Shown in pieces: positions 1 to 6,946 of a stretch of 15,663 nucleotides of DNA (position 1 is its first letter; each line of letters opens with the position of its first letter). The stretch comes from JBFKPQ01 sp041628225 (GTDB lineage Bacteria > Actinomycetota > Acidimicrobiia > Spongiisociales > JAENVV01): NCBI GenBank assembly GCA_041628225.1, contig JBFKPQ010000050.1, forward strand, positions 1 to 15,663, in the 5' to 3' direction. Under the pieces are notes generated by a model, which saw nothing but the letters and a program-made list of their open reading frames with translations, was not told where the DNA came from and ran no database searches. The position numbers and the translations under genes are program-made.

Positions 1-776
1 CAGTTGCTCCCGTTGAAGGGAACCGAGGCTGCGTGGACCGACAGGAGGCCGCCACCGGCGAGAGTGCCGTTCAACAGCACGGTGTCGGGTGCGTCCACGT
101 CGATCGTCTCGCCGGTATCGCCGAGCTTCCACTGCGGAACCTGAGTCGCCACCGACGCTGAGACCTCTACCAGGGGCCCCACGCAGTAGGTGACGTAGTC
201 GATGGTGTGGCCGGCGGCGATCGTCACGAAGTTTGCACCGTTGTCGGCGTTGCCCATCCATGCGCTGCGGGAATCGCTCCTGCCGGCCCCGCCGGCCAGC
301 AGCGACACGTTGACCGAAACAAGGTCACCCAGCCAGCCTTCGTCGTGGAGTTCCTTGATGTACGTGAGCGACGGGTCGTGGCGCCCCTGAAGCCCGACCG
401 CCGTCACGACGCCCTTGGCGCGCGCCAGGGAGGCCATCTCCTGCGCCTCGCCCAGGTTGGCGCCCAGTGGCCACTCGCAGAAGACATGCTTGCCGGCTTC
501 GAGGGCAGCCATCACCACCTCATGATGATGAGGCACCCTGACCACCGCGGACACGATGTCGATGTCCGCCTGTTCGGCCATCTCGCGGACATCGTGATAG
601 ACGCGGTCGATGCCGTAGGCGTCGCCAGCAGCCGCAGCCGACTCAGGACGACTGGTACACAACGCCACCAGCTCGACCTGTTCGATCCCGCGCAATGCGG
701 GTATGTGGGCCACCGGACCCCACCCCCGGCCCGCGGCGTCGGCGCCGACCAGGCCCAGTCGCAAACGCTGTGTCAT
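1..776 (-). CDS. Gfo/Idh/MocA-family oxidoreductase, Gal80-like, partial (C-terminus beyond window)
   Basis: The reverse strand reads open from ATG at 776 to the window edge, giving 258 residues of a protein that would normally run to about 350-380. The N-terminus is a Rossmann fold (LRLGLVGADAAGRGWG, residues 5-20). A segment at 83-105 reads HHHEVVMAALEAGKHVFCEW then PLG, where most of the superfamily has an EKP motif; EWPLG is typical of the Gal80-like branch. AAGHTIDY (His190) lies where the substrate-side His/Asp region begins. Such proteins usually oxidise or reduce a sugar or cyclitol with bound NAD(P); Gal80 itself is a sensor, so the substrate and even catalysis are unknown. It diverges from the cyclase-ATPase gene at 1065. 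A TACCCT box lies 32 bases upstream of the start. Family is secure, function is not. Confidence 0.9.
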   Translation of the reverse strand, partial: MTQRLRLGLVGADAAGRGWGPVAHIPALRGIEQVELVALCTSRPESAAAAGDAYGIDRVYHDVREMAEQADIDIVSAVVRVPHHHEVVMAALEAGKHVFCEWPLGANLGEAQEMASLARAKGVVTAVGLQGRHDPSLTYIKELHDEGWLGDLVSVNVSLLAGGAGRSDSRSAWMGNADNGANFVTIAAGHTIDYVTYCVGPLVEVSASVATQVPQWKLGDTGETIDVDAPDTVLLNGTLAGGGLLSVHAASVPFNGSN

Positions 777-808
777 CGTTGTCCGCGCGCGAGTTTCTTC
801 ACCGGATG

Positions 809-814
809 AGGGTA
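809..814 (-). promoter_or_regulatory. Candidate -10 box of the oxidoreductase gene
   Basis: On the reverse strand TACCCT lies 32 bases before the ATG at 776, predicting a leader of about 25 bases containing a weak purine run (GAAGAAA). No convincing -35 is visible 17 bases further upstream, so this rests on one hexamer. Confidence 0.35.
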
Positions 815-1051
815 GCCGGGCGAGCAGCGCCGGCGTCGTGGCCTCCGCTCCGCTCCACACGATCTCAACCCGTATCCTCCGGAGAAGCAGGCTCTTCTGT
901 CCACGGACATCGAGTCGATCCCCGCAGCGCCCACCACCCAAACTCTGGTAGCGCGGTATCCAGGCAGCTGGTGGAAGGTCTCTTCGCCTGAAACGGTGGC
1001 AGTTCCCTGGCGACACCACGCTCGCGGGTCAGCTTCGGCCGGTCGACCGGG

Positions 1052-1057
1052 TAGCGT
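1052..1057 (+). promoter_or_regulatory. -10 box of a leaderless transcript for the cyclase-ATPase gene
   Basis: TAGCGT is followed by exactly seven bases and then GTG at 1065, so transcription would begin at or beside the start codon. There is no Shine-Dalgarno sequence before this GTG, which fits leaderless initiation. A perfect 12-base palindrome, CCGGTCGACCGG (1039-1050), ends one base before the box. Confidence 0.5.
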
Positions 1058-1064
1058 GCTGCCG

Positions 1065-3908
1065 GTGACGACACCACCCACCGGAACCACTTCGTTCTTC
1101 TTCACCGACGTAGCCGGATCGACACGGTTGTGGGAGTCCGACCGCGACGGCATGGCAGCCAGCCTCGAGTTGCACGACCGGATCCTCCGGACTGCCATCG
1201 CGGACTGCAACGGCTACGTGTTCTCCACGGCCGGCGACGCCTTCGCAGCTGCCTTCCCTTCGGCAGAGGCCGCCCTCGCCGCTGCCACTCGGGCTCAGCT
1301 GGACCTGCTGGCCGCCACCTGGCCCGGACCGGCGATCAAGGTCCGCATGGGCATCCATACCGGCGAAGCGGAGGAACGAGACGGCGACTACTTCGGGCCG
1401 GTGCTCAACCGGGCCGCCCGCATCATGTCGGCCGGCCACGGAGGCCAGCTGCTCGTCTCTTCGGTGACGGCCGAACTACTGACCGGGTCGGTGCCGGCGC
1501 CCGGCCGACTCGTCGATATCGGTCTCCACCGTCTCAAGGACCTCGATCGTCCCGAGCAGCTCTTCGAGCTCCGCCATCCCGACTTGCCCGATATCACCGA
1601 TCCCATCAAGACCGGCGACATCCGCTCCACGAATCTTCCGGAGCAGCTCACCTCATTCGTCGGACGGTCCCAACAGCTCAGCGAGGTCGGTCAACTCATC
1701 TCCGAGCACCGGCTGGTCACGCTCACGGGGGTGGGCGGGACCGGCAAGACCCGGTTGAGCCAAGAGGTGGCCCGAGCCGCTACCGAGGCCTTCGCCGATG
1801 GGCTGTGGCTGGCCGAGCTGGCCCCGGTCACCGATCCGTCGCTCATCCTGGCTGAGATCGCCGACATCTGGGGGCTCCGGGCCGGTGAAGGCGCCGATCT
1901 CGCATCGGTCGTGCACACCTACCTCGCCGACAAGCATCTGCTGCTCGTGGTCGACAACTGCGAGCACGTCCTCGACACGGCCTCCCACCTCATCGGCGAG
2001 ATGCTCCAGGCGGCCGCCGGACTGAGGGTGATCGCGACGTCCCGCGAATCGCTCGGCGTACCAGGAGAGCTGGTGTATCACGTGCCATCGTTGGCGGTGG
2101 CGGCCGACGTTCAACACGCGATGGACTCGGAGGCCGTCCGGCTGTTTCTCGACCGAGCCCGGACCGCCCGGCCCGACTTCGACCCGACCGATGAAGACCT
2201 GGGCGCCATCCTCCGCGTCTGCCAGCGAATCGACGGGATTCCGCTCGGTCTGGAGCTGGCGGCCGCCCGCCTGCGGTCGATGGATCCGCTCCAGCTCGCC
2301 GAACGTCTCGAAGACTCGTTCCGGATTCTCGGTTCCAAGGCGGCGCTGCCCCGCCACCGCACGCTCAACACGACCATCGAGTGGTCGCATGACCTGCTCA
2401 AGCCGGAGAGCCGAACGGTCTTTCGCCGGCTGTCTGTGTTCGCGGGTGGCTTCGACCTTCTCGCCGCCGAAGCGGTGTGCGCCGACGAACTGATCGAGGA
2501 GTGGGAGGTCATCGACTGGCTCGACGACCTCGTCGACAAGTCACTGGTCATCGCCGACCACGAAGCCGGCGGCGGCACCCGGTTCCGAGCGCTCGAGCCG
2601 ATCCGTCAATTCGGATTCGAACGGCTGAGCGAGGCCGGCGAAGACGAAACGATCAGCGCTGCCCATGCCCAGTACTACGCCGACCTGTGTCGACGTGCCG
2701 AGCCGGGGTTGCGCGGGCCGAGTCAGCTCGAGTGGTACGACCGGATCGACACCGAGTACGACAACATCCGAGCCGCTCTGAGTTCCCTGCTGGGGGCGGG
2801 TGACATCGATGCATACCTCGACACCTGTTGGAACCTCGCCTACTACTGGCAGCGGCACGGTCTCCACCTGGAGGGAATCGACTTCCTCACGAGCGGCCTC
2901 GAATCTTCCTACGACGCCGAACTCCTGCGTCAGGTCAAGGGCTGGTTCGAGGCGTCGTTCTTGGCGCTCGACATCACCATGCCGATCTCGGTCCAGTACG
3001 GTCGCAACGCCGTCGACCTGGCCGAGCAACTCGGTGACCCTCACTCTCTTGGCCGAGCCCAGCTGATTCTCGGCGTGGCCTTCAAGAACACCACCAACGA
3101 AGACGAGGAAGGTGAGCAGTGGGTCCTGGCGGGCGATGCCCTGCTCCGAGAGAACCCAGAGCCGAGCTGGTACTCCGACCCGGTGTGGGATGAAGCCAAC
3201 CTGGACCTGACTCGAGGTGCGTTCTATCCGTACGAGCATCCGGATCGGCAAGCGTTGTTCCAGCGGTCGATCGAGGGCATGTCCGCGGTCGGCGATGCGG
3301 CCGGCGTGGTCCGAGCGCAGATCATCAGCAACTTCCTCACCGGTCTCGTCGACGACGACTGGGTCTTCGACAATCTCAGCCGAGCCGTCGACGCATCACG
3401 GAAGACCGGATTCCGCCAGGAGCTGGGCCATGCGTTGTGGTTTTGGGCCGGGCATTTGTCCAGGCGGGGCGGACAAGAGGAGGCAAGGGAATCCATGCTC
3501 GAAGCCGAGGTCATCCTCGGCGAGGTCGGCGACACGCCGTGTGAAGCGGGCGCCGCACTCACCGCAGCAGGGGTGGCGTTGCAACTCGGTCGGCTGGATG
3601 AGGGCCTCACCGACCTGATCCGTGCTGCCCGAAGGATCCTGGGTCTCGAGCAGCGCAACAACATCCACCGAGTGGTCGACTGGGCGACTGCCTCGGCGCT
3701 CGAACAGGGAGATCTCGAATTGGCCGGGCGTCTCTTGGGCCGGGCCGAGACGCATCAATGGGGCGGCCCCCGGCTGGAGCAGCTGCCGGTGTACCGCGAG
3801 CGCCTCGAAACCGCACTCGGCGACGGGCTCGAAAAGCTGGTCGCCGAGGGTGCTGCATTGAGCGATGACGAGGCGGTCCACGCATTTCTGGAGTGGGCAG
3901 ACCGATAG
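1065..3908 (+). CDS. Class III cyclase-domain / NB-ARC-like ATPase / helical-repeat regulator
   Basis: The 947-residue protein has a class III nucleotide cyclase homology domain (about 8-170), a P-loop ATPase (about 195-500) and a long helical TPR-like C-terminus. In the cyclase domain the metal Asp15 (FFFTDVAGS) and Asp58 (STAGDAF) and transition-state Asn115/Arg119 (NRAARI) are present, but the purine-selecting Lys of KxxGD is Ser54. The ATPase shows Walker A GVGGTGKT (222-229), Walker B LLLVVDN (292-298), TSRES (325-329) and GIPLGLEL (391-398). The layout resembles mycobacterial cyclase-ATPase regulators, but no LuxR-type HTH is present at the C-terminus. I chose GTG 1065 over an in-frame upstream ATG at 996: family members begin just before the FTD motif, and a -10 box sits seven bases before it. 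Activity as a cyclase is doubtful; a nucleotide-binding switch is likely. Confidence 0.9.
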   Translation: MTTPPTGTTSFFFTDVAGSTRLWESDRDGMAASLELHDRILRTAIADCNGYVFSTAGDAFAAAFPSAEAALAAATRAQLDLLAATWPGPAIKVRMGIHTGEAEERDGDYFGPVLNRAARIMSAGHGGQLLVSSVTAELLTGSVPAPGRLVDIGLHRLKDLDRPEQLFELRHPDLPDITDPIKTGDIRSTNLPEQLTSFVGRSQQLSEVGQLISEHRLVTLTGVGGTGKTRLSQEVARAATEAFADGLWLAELAPVTDPSLILAEIADIWGLRAGEGADLASVVHTYLADKHLLLVVDNCEHVLDTASHLIGEMLQAAAGLRVIATSRESLGVPGELVYHVPSLAVAADVQHAMDSEAVRLFLDRARTARPDFDPTDEDLGAILRVCQRIDGIPLGLELAAARLRSMDPLQLAERLEDSFRILGSKAALPRHRTLNTTIEWSHDLLKPESRTVFRRLSVFAGGFDLLAAEAVCADELIEEWEVIDWLDDLVDKSLVIADHEAGGGTRFRALEPIRQFGFERLSEAGEDETISAAHAQYYADLCRRAEPGLRGPSQLEWYDRIDTEYDNIRAALSSLLGAGDIDAYLDTCWNLAYYWQRHGLHLEGIDFLTSGLESSYDAELLRQVKGWFEASFLALDITMPISVQYGRNAVDLAEQLGDPHSLGRAQLILGVAFKNTTNEDEEGEQWVLAGDALLRENPEPSWYSDPVWDEANLDLTRGAFYPYEHPDRQALFQRSIEGMSAVGDAAGVVRAQIISNFLTGLVDDDWVFDNLSRAVDASRKTGFRQELGHALWFWAGHLSRRGGQEEARESMLEAEVILGEVGDTPCEAGAALTAAGVALQLGRLDEGLTDLIRAARRILGLEQRNNIHRVVDWATASALEQGDLELAGRLLGRAETHQWGGPRLEQLPVYRERLETALGDGLEKLVAEGAALSDDEAVHAFLEWADR

Positions 3909-4112
3909 ACCCACAAGGCCGGTCCCCGTGGCTTCTCGAGATCGACCGAGCACTCGTGGCTTCTCCGGTCGAACGCGGTGGCCCATTTCGCGTCGGTACG
4001 CGGTGGGCGACCGTCGTGACTGGCACGAGCGCCGGACAATGGGTGCATCCGGCGGCCCCGCTCGGACGGGATTCGCCAACCGATCGGGCTCTTCCGACGC
4101 GACGTCGACGGT

Positions 4113-4346
4113 CTACTGGTCTCTGAAGTCTTCCCTCATTTCACCAACCGCTTGGTCGTGGACGAGGATTTCCTCCAAGCCCTTGTTGAATTCCTCGACG
4201 ATTCCCCATTTGAAGAAGGCGCGTGCACTTGGTGAGAGGCTGGACATCTTCTGGGTGAGCCGCTCGCGGTCGATCCAGAATTCCCCTCGAGAGTCGGAGT
4301 CGAGGTCGGCTCGCCAACCGCAGACGCTGCTGAGTGATTCCTCCAT
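4113..4346 (-). CDS. Small conserved-looking hypothetical protein
   Basis: This 77-residue acidic soluble protein has no family I recognise. Its composition is balanced (many D, E, F, W, S) rather than the Arg/Pro/Ser-rich look of antisense frames in GC-rich DNA. It has no membrane segment or signal peptide. On the reverse strand TAGCGT (4353-4358) lies six bases before the ATG, the same leaderless arrangement as other genes here, and this is the main support for the gene and its start. It stands alone, converging with the cyclase-ATPase gene. Confidence 0.6.
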   Translation of the reverse strand: MEESLSSVCGWRADLDSDSRGEFWIDRERLTQKMSSLSPSARAFFKWGIVEEFNKGLEEILVHDQAVGEMREDFRDQ

Positions 4347-4352
4347 GAGGGG

Positions 4353-4358
4353 ACGCTA
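4353..4358 (-). promoter_or_regulatory. -10 box of a leaderless transcript for the 77-residue gene
   Basis: The reverse strand reads TAGCGT, six bases, ATG. It is the same hexamer as at 1052-1057. No -35 was identified. Confidence 0.45.
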
Positions 4359-4841
4359 CCCGACGGCCGCTTCGGAGTTGACGTGCGTCACCCATCGCTG
4401 AGGTGGTGACTCGCGAGGCAAGGGGCCCGGCGACCCCGGAGGAGGGCGCACCTCAACACACGATTCGCTTCCGAGACTTCGCCGGCAGCATGCCGTTGAC
4501 TCGTCAACTGGAATTCGTCCAGCAGCCGAACTCATCTGCGCCGTCGGGGCTCTCGCCTCAACCACTCCGGCTCCTCGCCGCCCGTCGGGTGCACCATTGA
4601 AGGAGGCACGCTCTCTGGAACGTTGACGGTGACCCGCCGAGAAGAACGTGATCTGGTCGGCGAAGCTGATCGTCCCCGGCGTCGCTGCTGATGACCAGGT
4701 CTTGGGATCGTCGGCCGCTGCCACGGGCCCACGGCGCGTTCGTGTGGTGCGTCGGTCCATCCTCGAGGTGGCGGTCTGAGGCCAGTAAGCGCCGAGAGCG
4801 AAATGGTTGGGTAGCATCAGCAGACACCATCAAGGGGAGGC
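4359..4841. other. Stretch without a convincing gene
   Basis: Open frames exist on both strands, the longest on the reverse strand from 4817 to 4356, but none has a ribosome binding site, a recognisable family or normal composition. A 14-base inverted repeat (GTTGAC, TC, GTCAAC; 4495-4508) lies here with no adjacent start codon. The right end carries the promoter and Shine-Dalgarno region of the HTH gene. It may hold a decayed gene. Confidence 0.4.
4812..4817 (+). promoter_or_regulatory. Candidate -10 box of the HTH-ferredoxin unit
   Basis: TAGCAT lies 24 bases before ATG 4842, so the expected transcript starts near 4824 and carries the purine tract AAGGGGAGG (4832-4840). No clear -35 hexamer stands 17 bases upstream. 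Confidence 0.35.
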
Positions 4842-5183
4842 ATGGAGAATCTTCGACCCATGGAACGACGCATCCGCGCAATGCGAGAAGAAGGGATGCA
4901 GGCCCGCCACATAGGAGAGCGGGTTGGTCGGAGCCCCGCCCAGGTCGAGCGCATCTTGCAATGGATGACCATTCCGCGCAGCGGTCCTCCGCCGCGGCGA
5001 TCGCCCCGCCCGATCGAACTCCGGGTGCTGGCTCTGCGGGCGGCCGGGGAAACCCACGCCGAGATCGGTTCCCGGTTTCGACGCAGCGCCCGATTCATCC
5101 GGCAAGTGGAGGGCCTCGCCCATTACCGACTGGGCCTGCAGTTGCTGAGCTCTGAAGGATCCGACCGTGAGGCGACAGCATGA
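4842..5183 (+). CDS. Small protein with two tandem helix-turn-helix units
   Basis: The 113-residue protein contains an internally duplicated HTH-like unit. Residues 11-38 and 62-89 align with an exact 51-residue offset (A13/A64, R15/R66, G18/G69, I24/I75, G25/G76, R27/R78, R30/R81, S31/S82), joined by a Pro/Arg linker. Each resembles the sigma region 4 / resolvase type of HTH, so DNA binding is likely but the target is unknown. The start is ambiguous: GGAGG ends only one base before ATG 4842, while the second ATG (4860, before ERRIRAMREEG) has GGAGA ten bases upstream. The stop TGA overlaps the ferredoxin ATG (ATGA, 5180-5183), so the two are translationally coupled. It could regulate its own operon. 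Confidence 0.75.
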   Translation: MENLRPMERRIRAMREEGMQARHIGERVGRSPAQVERILQWMTIPRSGPPPRRSPRPIELRVLALRAAGETHAEIGSRFRRSARFIRQVEGLAHYRLGLQLLSSEGSDREATA

Positions 5184-5500
5184 GCGCCACTCGTTTGATG
5201 GTGTGGATCGATCAAGACCTGTGCACCGGTGACGGCATCTGCGAAGAGATCGCTCCGGATGTCTTCGTGGGTCGCGACGACGGCCTGTGGGTCGTGAAAG
5301 AAGAAGCGAAGCACTTCGGTTCCACGATCGTCTTCGACGCAGCCGATGGTGACGGCCACGGCCCCGAAGGCGCCCGCGGAGTGGCCCGAGTTCCCGATGC
5401 CCAGATCGACGACGTCATCGAAGCTGCCGAGGAATGCCCTGGCGAGTGCATCATGATCGAGCCCTACGACCAGCAGCTCATCGACGAGCGGGGCATCTAG
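5180..5500 (+). CDS. Single-cluster ferredoxin with CxxDxxC motif
   Basis: This 106-residue soluble protein has the plan of bacterial mono-cluster ferredoxins: C15-T-G-D18-G-I-C21 followed by EIAPDVF, then AAEECPGECI with C86 and C90. Three cysteines (15, 21, 86) match the ligands of [3Fe-4S] ferredoxins that serve cytochrome P450s. Asp18 sits where [4Fe-4S] proteins have the fourth ligand; Pyrococcus furiosus ferredoxin uses Asp at that place, so either cluster is possible. It is about 40 residues longer than usual, through an acidic Gly-rich insert around 50-75. The role is electron transfer in the cytoplasm; no P450 or reductase lies in the window. Translation is coupled to the upstream HTH gene, with GAGG seven bases before the ATG. 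Confidence 0.9.
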   Translation: MSATRLMVWIDQDLCTGDGICEEIAPDVFVGRDDGLWVVKEEAKHFGSTIVFDAADGDGHGPEGARGVARVPDAQIDDVIEAAEECPGECIMIEPYDQQLIDERGI

Positions 5501-5529
5501 ACAGCACACGTCGGCCCTCGACAGCATCG

Positions 5530-5742
5530 CTACTGCACGCCTGGGCACCAGCCGCAGAACCGGCCGGAGGTACCCGGTAGCGCCCCGGAGCCGAATGCGG
5601 TTGCGCGCTGTGTCCTGAAGTGGGCGGCGACGGCCGCGTGAATGGTTCGACGATCGACGAGATGAAGTTCGTCCGAACGGGATCGGCCGCGGTCGATGGG
5701 TGATGACCTCGGTGCCGCCTCGGCGAGCGACGTGAGGTGCAC
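5530..5742 (-). CDS. Possible 70-residue protein, doubtful
   Basis: A GTG-started frame begins eight bases after the stop of the charged repeat ORF and ends in FCGWCPGVQ, with a CxxC pair. The close spacing would suit an operon. There is no strong Shine-Dalgarno site (GAGCGG only) and no family I recognise. The rest of 5501-5750 shows nothing. Confidence 0.25.
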   Translation of the reverse strand: MHLTSLAEAAPRSSPIDRGRSRSDELHLVDRRTIHAAVAAHFRTQRATAFGSGALPGTSGRFCGWCPGVQ

Positions 5743-5750
5743 CCGCTCGG

Positions 5751-6107
5751 CTAGTCGTCGGAACCGTCTTGGCTCGTTCGCTCTCGGCTGCGCCGCTGTC
5801 GCTCCTGGTCGCGCCGTTGATCGTCTTGCCGTCGTTCTTGCTGGCGTTCCCGCTCAGCCTGTTCTCGCTCTTCGAGACGCTGTCGGTCGGCGCGTTCTCG
5901 CGCTTCCTGGCGCTCACGCTCGTGGCTGGCTCGCTCTCGGCTGCGCTGCTGTCGCTCCTGGTCGCGCCGTTCGTCGTCTTGCCGTCGTTCTTGCTGGCGT
6001 TCCCGCTCAGCCTGTTCTCGCTCTGCAAGACGCTGACGGTCGGCGCGTTCTCCCGCTTCCTGGCGCTCACGCTCGTGGCGCTCGGACCTCTCCGATTCTG
6101 TCTCCAA
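5751..6107 (-). CDS. Glu/Arg/Gln-rich repeat protein, predicted coiled coil or long helix
   Basis: The 118-residue frame is almost wholly Glu, Arg, Gln, Asp and Ala, in two 51-residue repeats containing EREQAERERQQERRQDD. The DNA is a 153-bp tandem duplication. The likely start is TTG 6107 with GGGAG six bases upstream; a stop codon lies a short way further up, with no other start between. Among seven substitutions between the copies, three are silent in this frame and one in the opposing, hydrophobic frame, which mildly favours this strand. The composition predicts a soluble, highly charged continuous helix. It follows the basic-tailed ORF by about 40 bases. Function is unknown; it could also be non-coding low-complexity DNA. 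Confidence 0.45.
   Translation of the reverse strand: METESERSERHERERQEAGERADRQRLAEREQAERERQQERRQDDERRDQERQQRSRERASHERERQEARERADRQRLEEREQAERERQQERRQDDQRRDQERQRRSRERTSQDGSDD
5781..6086. repeat. Two tandem 153-bp direct repeats
   Basis: Copy one (5781-5933) and copy two (5934-6086) match in all but seven of about the first 144 bases; only the last nine differ more. For example CTCTCGGCTGCG occurs at 5781 and 5934, and CGCTCACGCTCGTGG at 5911 and 6064. The period is 51 codons, so reading frames are kept. Confidence 0.9.
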
Positions 6108-6147
6108 GACTCGCTCCCGTGTTCCGAATCCCGCGTGTGGCCACCCC

Positions 6148-6495
6148 TCAGGCTAGCGAGCCGGGTGAACCTCTCACCGGTCGCGGCGGCAACCACGGTC
6201 GCTTCTTGGGATGTTGCTTCGCCCGCCGCACATCGAGAGGGCCGATCCCATGAGCGCCCACCCGAACGCCTGGTGCCACAGGGGATCTCGGCGTGTTCGA
6301 TCGACCCTTCGTTGGGGCTCGTCGGCGAGCCGTGGTCACGAGGCGGCGTCGCCGGAGGAGGTACGACAACACCTGTGCGTACTGCTCGGGGCGAACGCCC
6401 AGGTGAGAGGCGAGTGTTCTGGCCGACCCGGCCTTCGGCGGGCGTGGGTGGCGCTTCTGCCACAGGTTTGGTCCTCTGGCCTCACGCCGCATCAC
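6148..6495 (-). CDS. Possible basic-tailed, HTH-like small protein
   Basis: The 115-residue frame starts at GTG 6495 or ATG 6492. Its middle (SARTLASHLGVRPEQYAQVL then SYLLRRRRL) looks like a small helical, possibly winged-helix DNA-binding segment. The C-terminal half is rich in Arg, Lys and Pro, as in nucleoid-associated proteins. A weak box, TACCGA, lies seven bases before the GTG. It is followed 40 bases later by the charged repeat ORF, so the two may be co-transcribed, one strongly basic and one with mixed charge. No family is recognised and Arg/Pro-rich frames arise by chance in GC-rich DNA, so I am unsure it is real. Confidence 0.4.
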   Translation of the reverse strand: MMRREARGPNLWQKRHPRPPKAGSARTLASHLGVRPEQYAQVLSYLLRRRRLVTTARRRAPTKGRSNTPRSPVAPGVRVGAHGIGPLDVRRAKQHPKKRPWLPPRPVRGSPGSLA

Positions 6496-6597
6496 ACAGA
6501 GGTCGGTAGCCGAGCTTCAGCCAAGCACGACAGCGACGAATCGGTCCGCTACGTCAGGCGACCACAGCGCGACGACGGCCCCTCGCCGATTGGATGC

Positions 6598-6768
6598 TCA
6601 GGTGTGCTTTGGCGTTTCCTCGACTGATCGGGCCGCCTTGTACTCCTCGCAGACGCACTTCGGTACCGTGCACGGCTGGCCGTTACCGCGGTGTTCGACC
6701 TTCGGGTGGCCGCACCCAACGCAGCGCCTTCGCATTCCGTCGTGCCGGCTCCGGTCTTTGCTCGCCAT
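6598..6768 (-). CDS. 56-residue Cys-rich putative zinc-binding protein
   Basis: A short reverse-strand gene from ATG 6768 to TGA 6598-6600. It begins MASKDRSRHDGMRRR and carries C16-x2-C19-G-H21, then C33, C38 and C40, followed by an EEYKAA segment. The five cysteines plus His21 or His26 suggest a zinc knuckle or ribbon. Support for expression is strong: GGAGGT lies four to five bases before the ATG, and a promoter with GGTGAC, a 17-base spacer and TACAGA lies just upstream. It sits downstream of the RRM gene on the same strand but has its own promoter. A nucleic-acid or protein-binding role is likely from size and charge, but this is inference. Confidence 0.75.
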   Translation of the reverse strand: MASKDRSRHDGMRRRCVGCGHPKVEHRGNGQPCTVPKCVCEEYKAARSVEETPKHT

Positions 6769-6780
6769 GGTGACCTCCGC

Positions 6781-6809
6781 TCTGTATGAGGTGATTGGTC
6801 CGAGTCACC
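6781..6809 (-). promoter_or_regulatory. Promoter of the Cys-rich small protein
   Basis: Reverse strand: -35 GGTGAC (6809-6804), a 17-base spacer, -10 TACAGA (6786-6781). It predicts a leader of some 10 bases or slightly more that includes GGAGGT before ATG 6768. Spacing is ideal for a housekeeping sigma factor. Confidence 0.5.
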
Positions 6810-6894
6810 GAGGGCCGCGACCGTCAGGGGCCTTGGCCGACCGTGACGCGGAGCGAGTGGTGAGGTTGTTCAGCGCACGTCGCTGCCCGGGTCT

Positions 6895-6935
6895 GCCGTT
6901 CCCGAGCGGCCCGTGTCGGGTCGGCCGGGAACGGC
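6895..6935 (-). terminator. Stem-loop after the RRM gene, likely terminator
   Basis: GCCGTTCCCG (6895-6904) and CGGGAACGGC (6926-6935) form a perfect ten-base-pair stem; the 21-base loop can fold again through GCCCG/CGGG. It starts 11 bases after the RRM stop codon on the reverse strand. There is no T run, so termination is inferred from the stem and place. Confidence 0.45.
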
Positions 6936-6946
6936 TGCCGGGGGCG

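Noticed and set aside
4495..4508. Inverted repeat GTTGAC-TC-GTCAAC as an operator
   Set aside because: No start codon or promoter lies close by, and a six-base arm can arise by chance.
4356..4817. Reverse-strand ORF of 153 codons
   Set aside because: No ribosome site, no family, and an irregular composition; it also overlaps the promoter regions of both neighbours.
5123..6463. Long reverse-strand ORF of 446 codons with internal repeats of ENRLSGNASKNDGK type
   Set aside because: It runs antisense through the whole ferredoxin gene, its repeats only mirror the 153-bp duplication, and it has no ribosome site or recognisable fold.
5769..6509. Plus-strand ORF of 246 codons with Leu/Phe/Val-rich N-terminus like a membrane protein
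   Set aside because: It is the complement of a Glu/Arg/Gln/Asp-rich frame, whose codons begin with G or C and so force high G/C third positions on this strand. Its C-terminal half is typical shadow sequence, and six of seven repeat differences change its residues.
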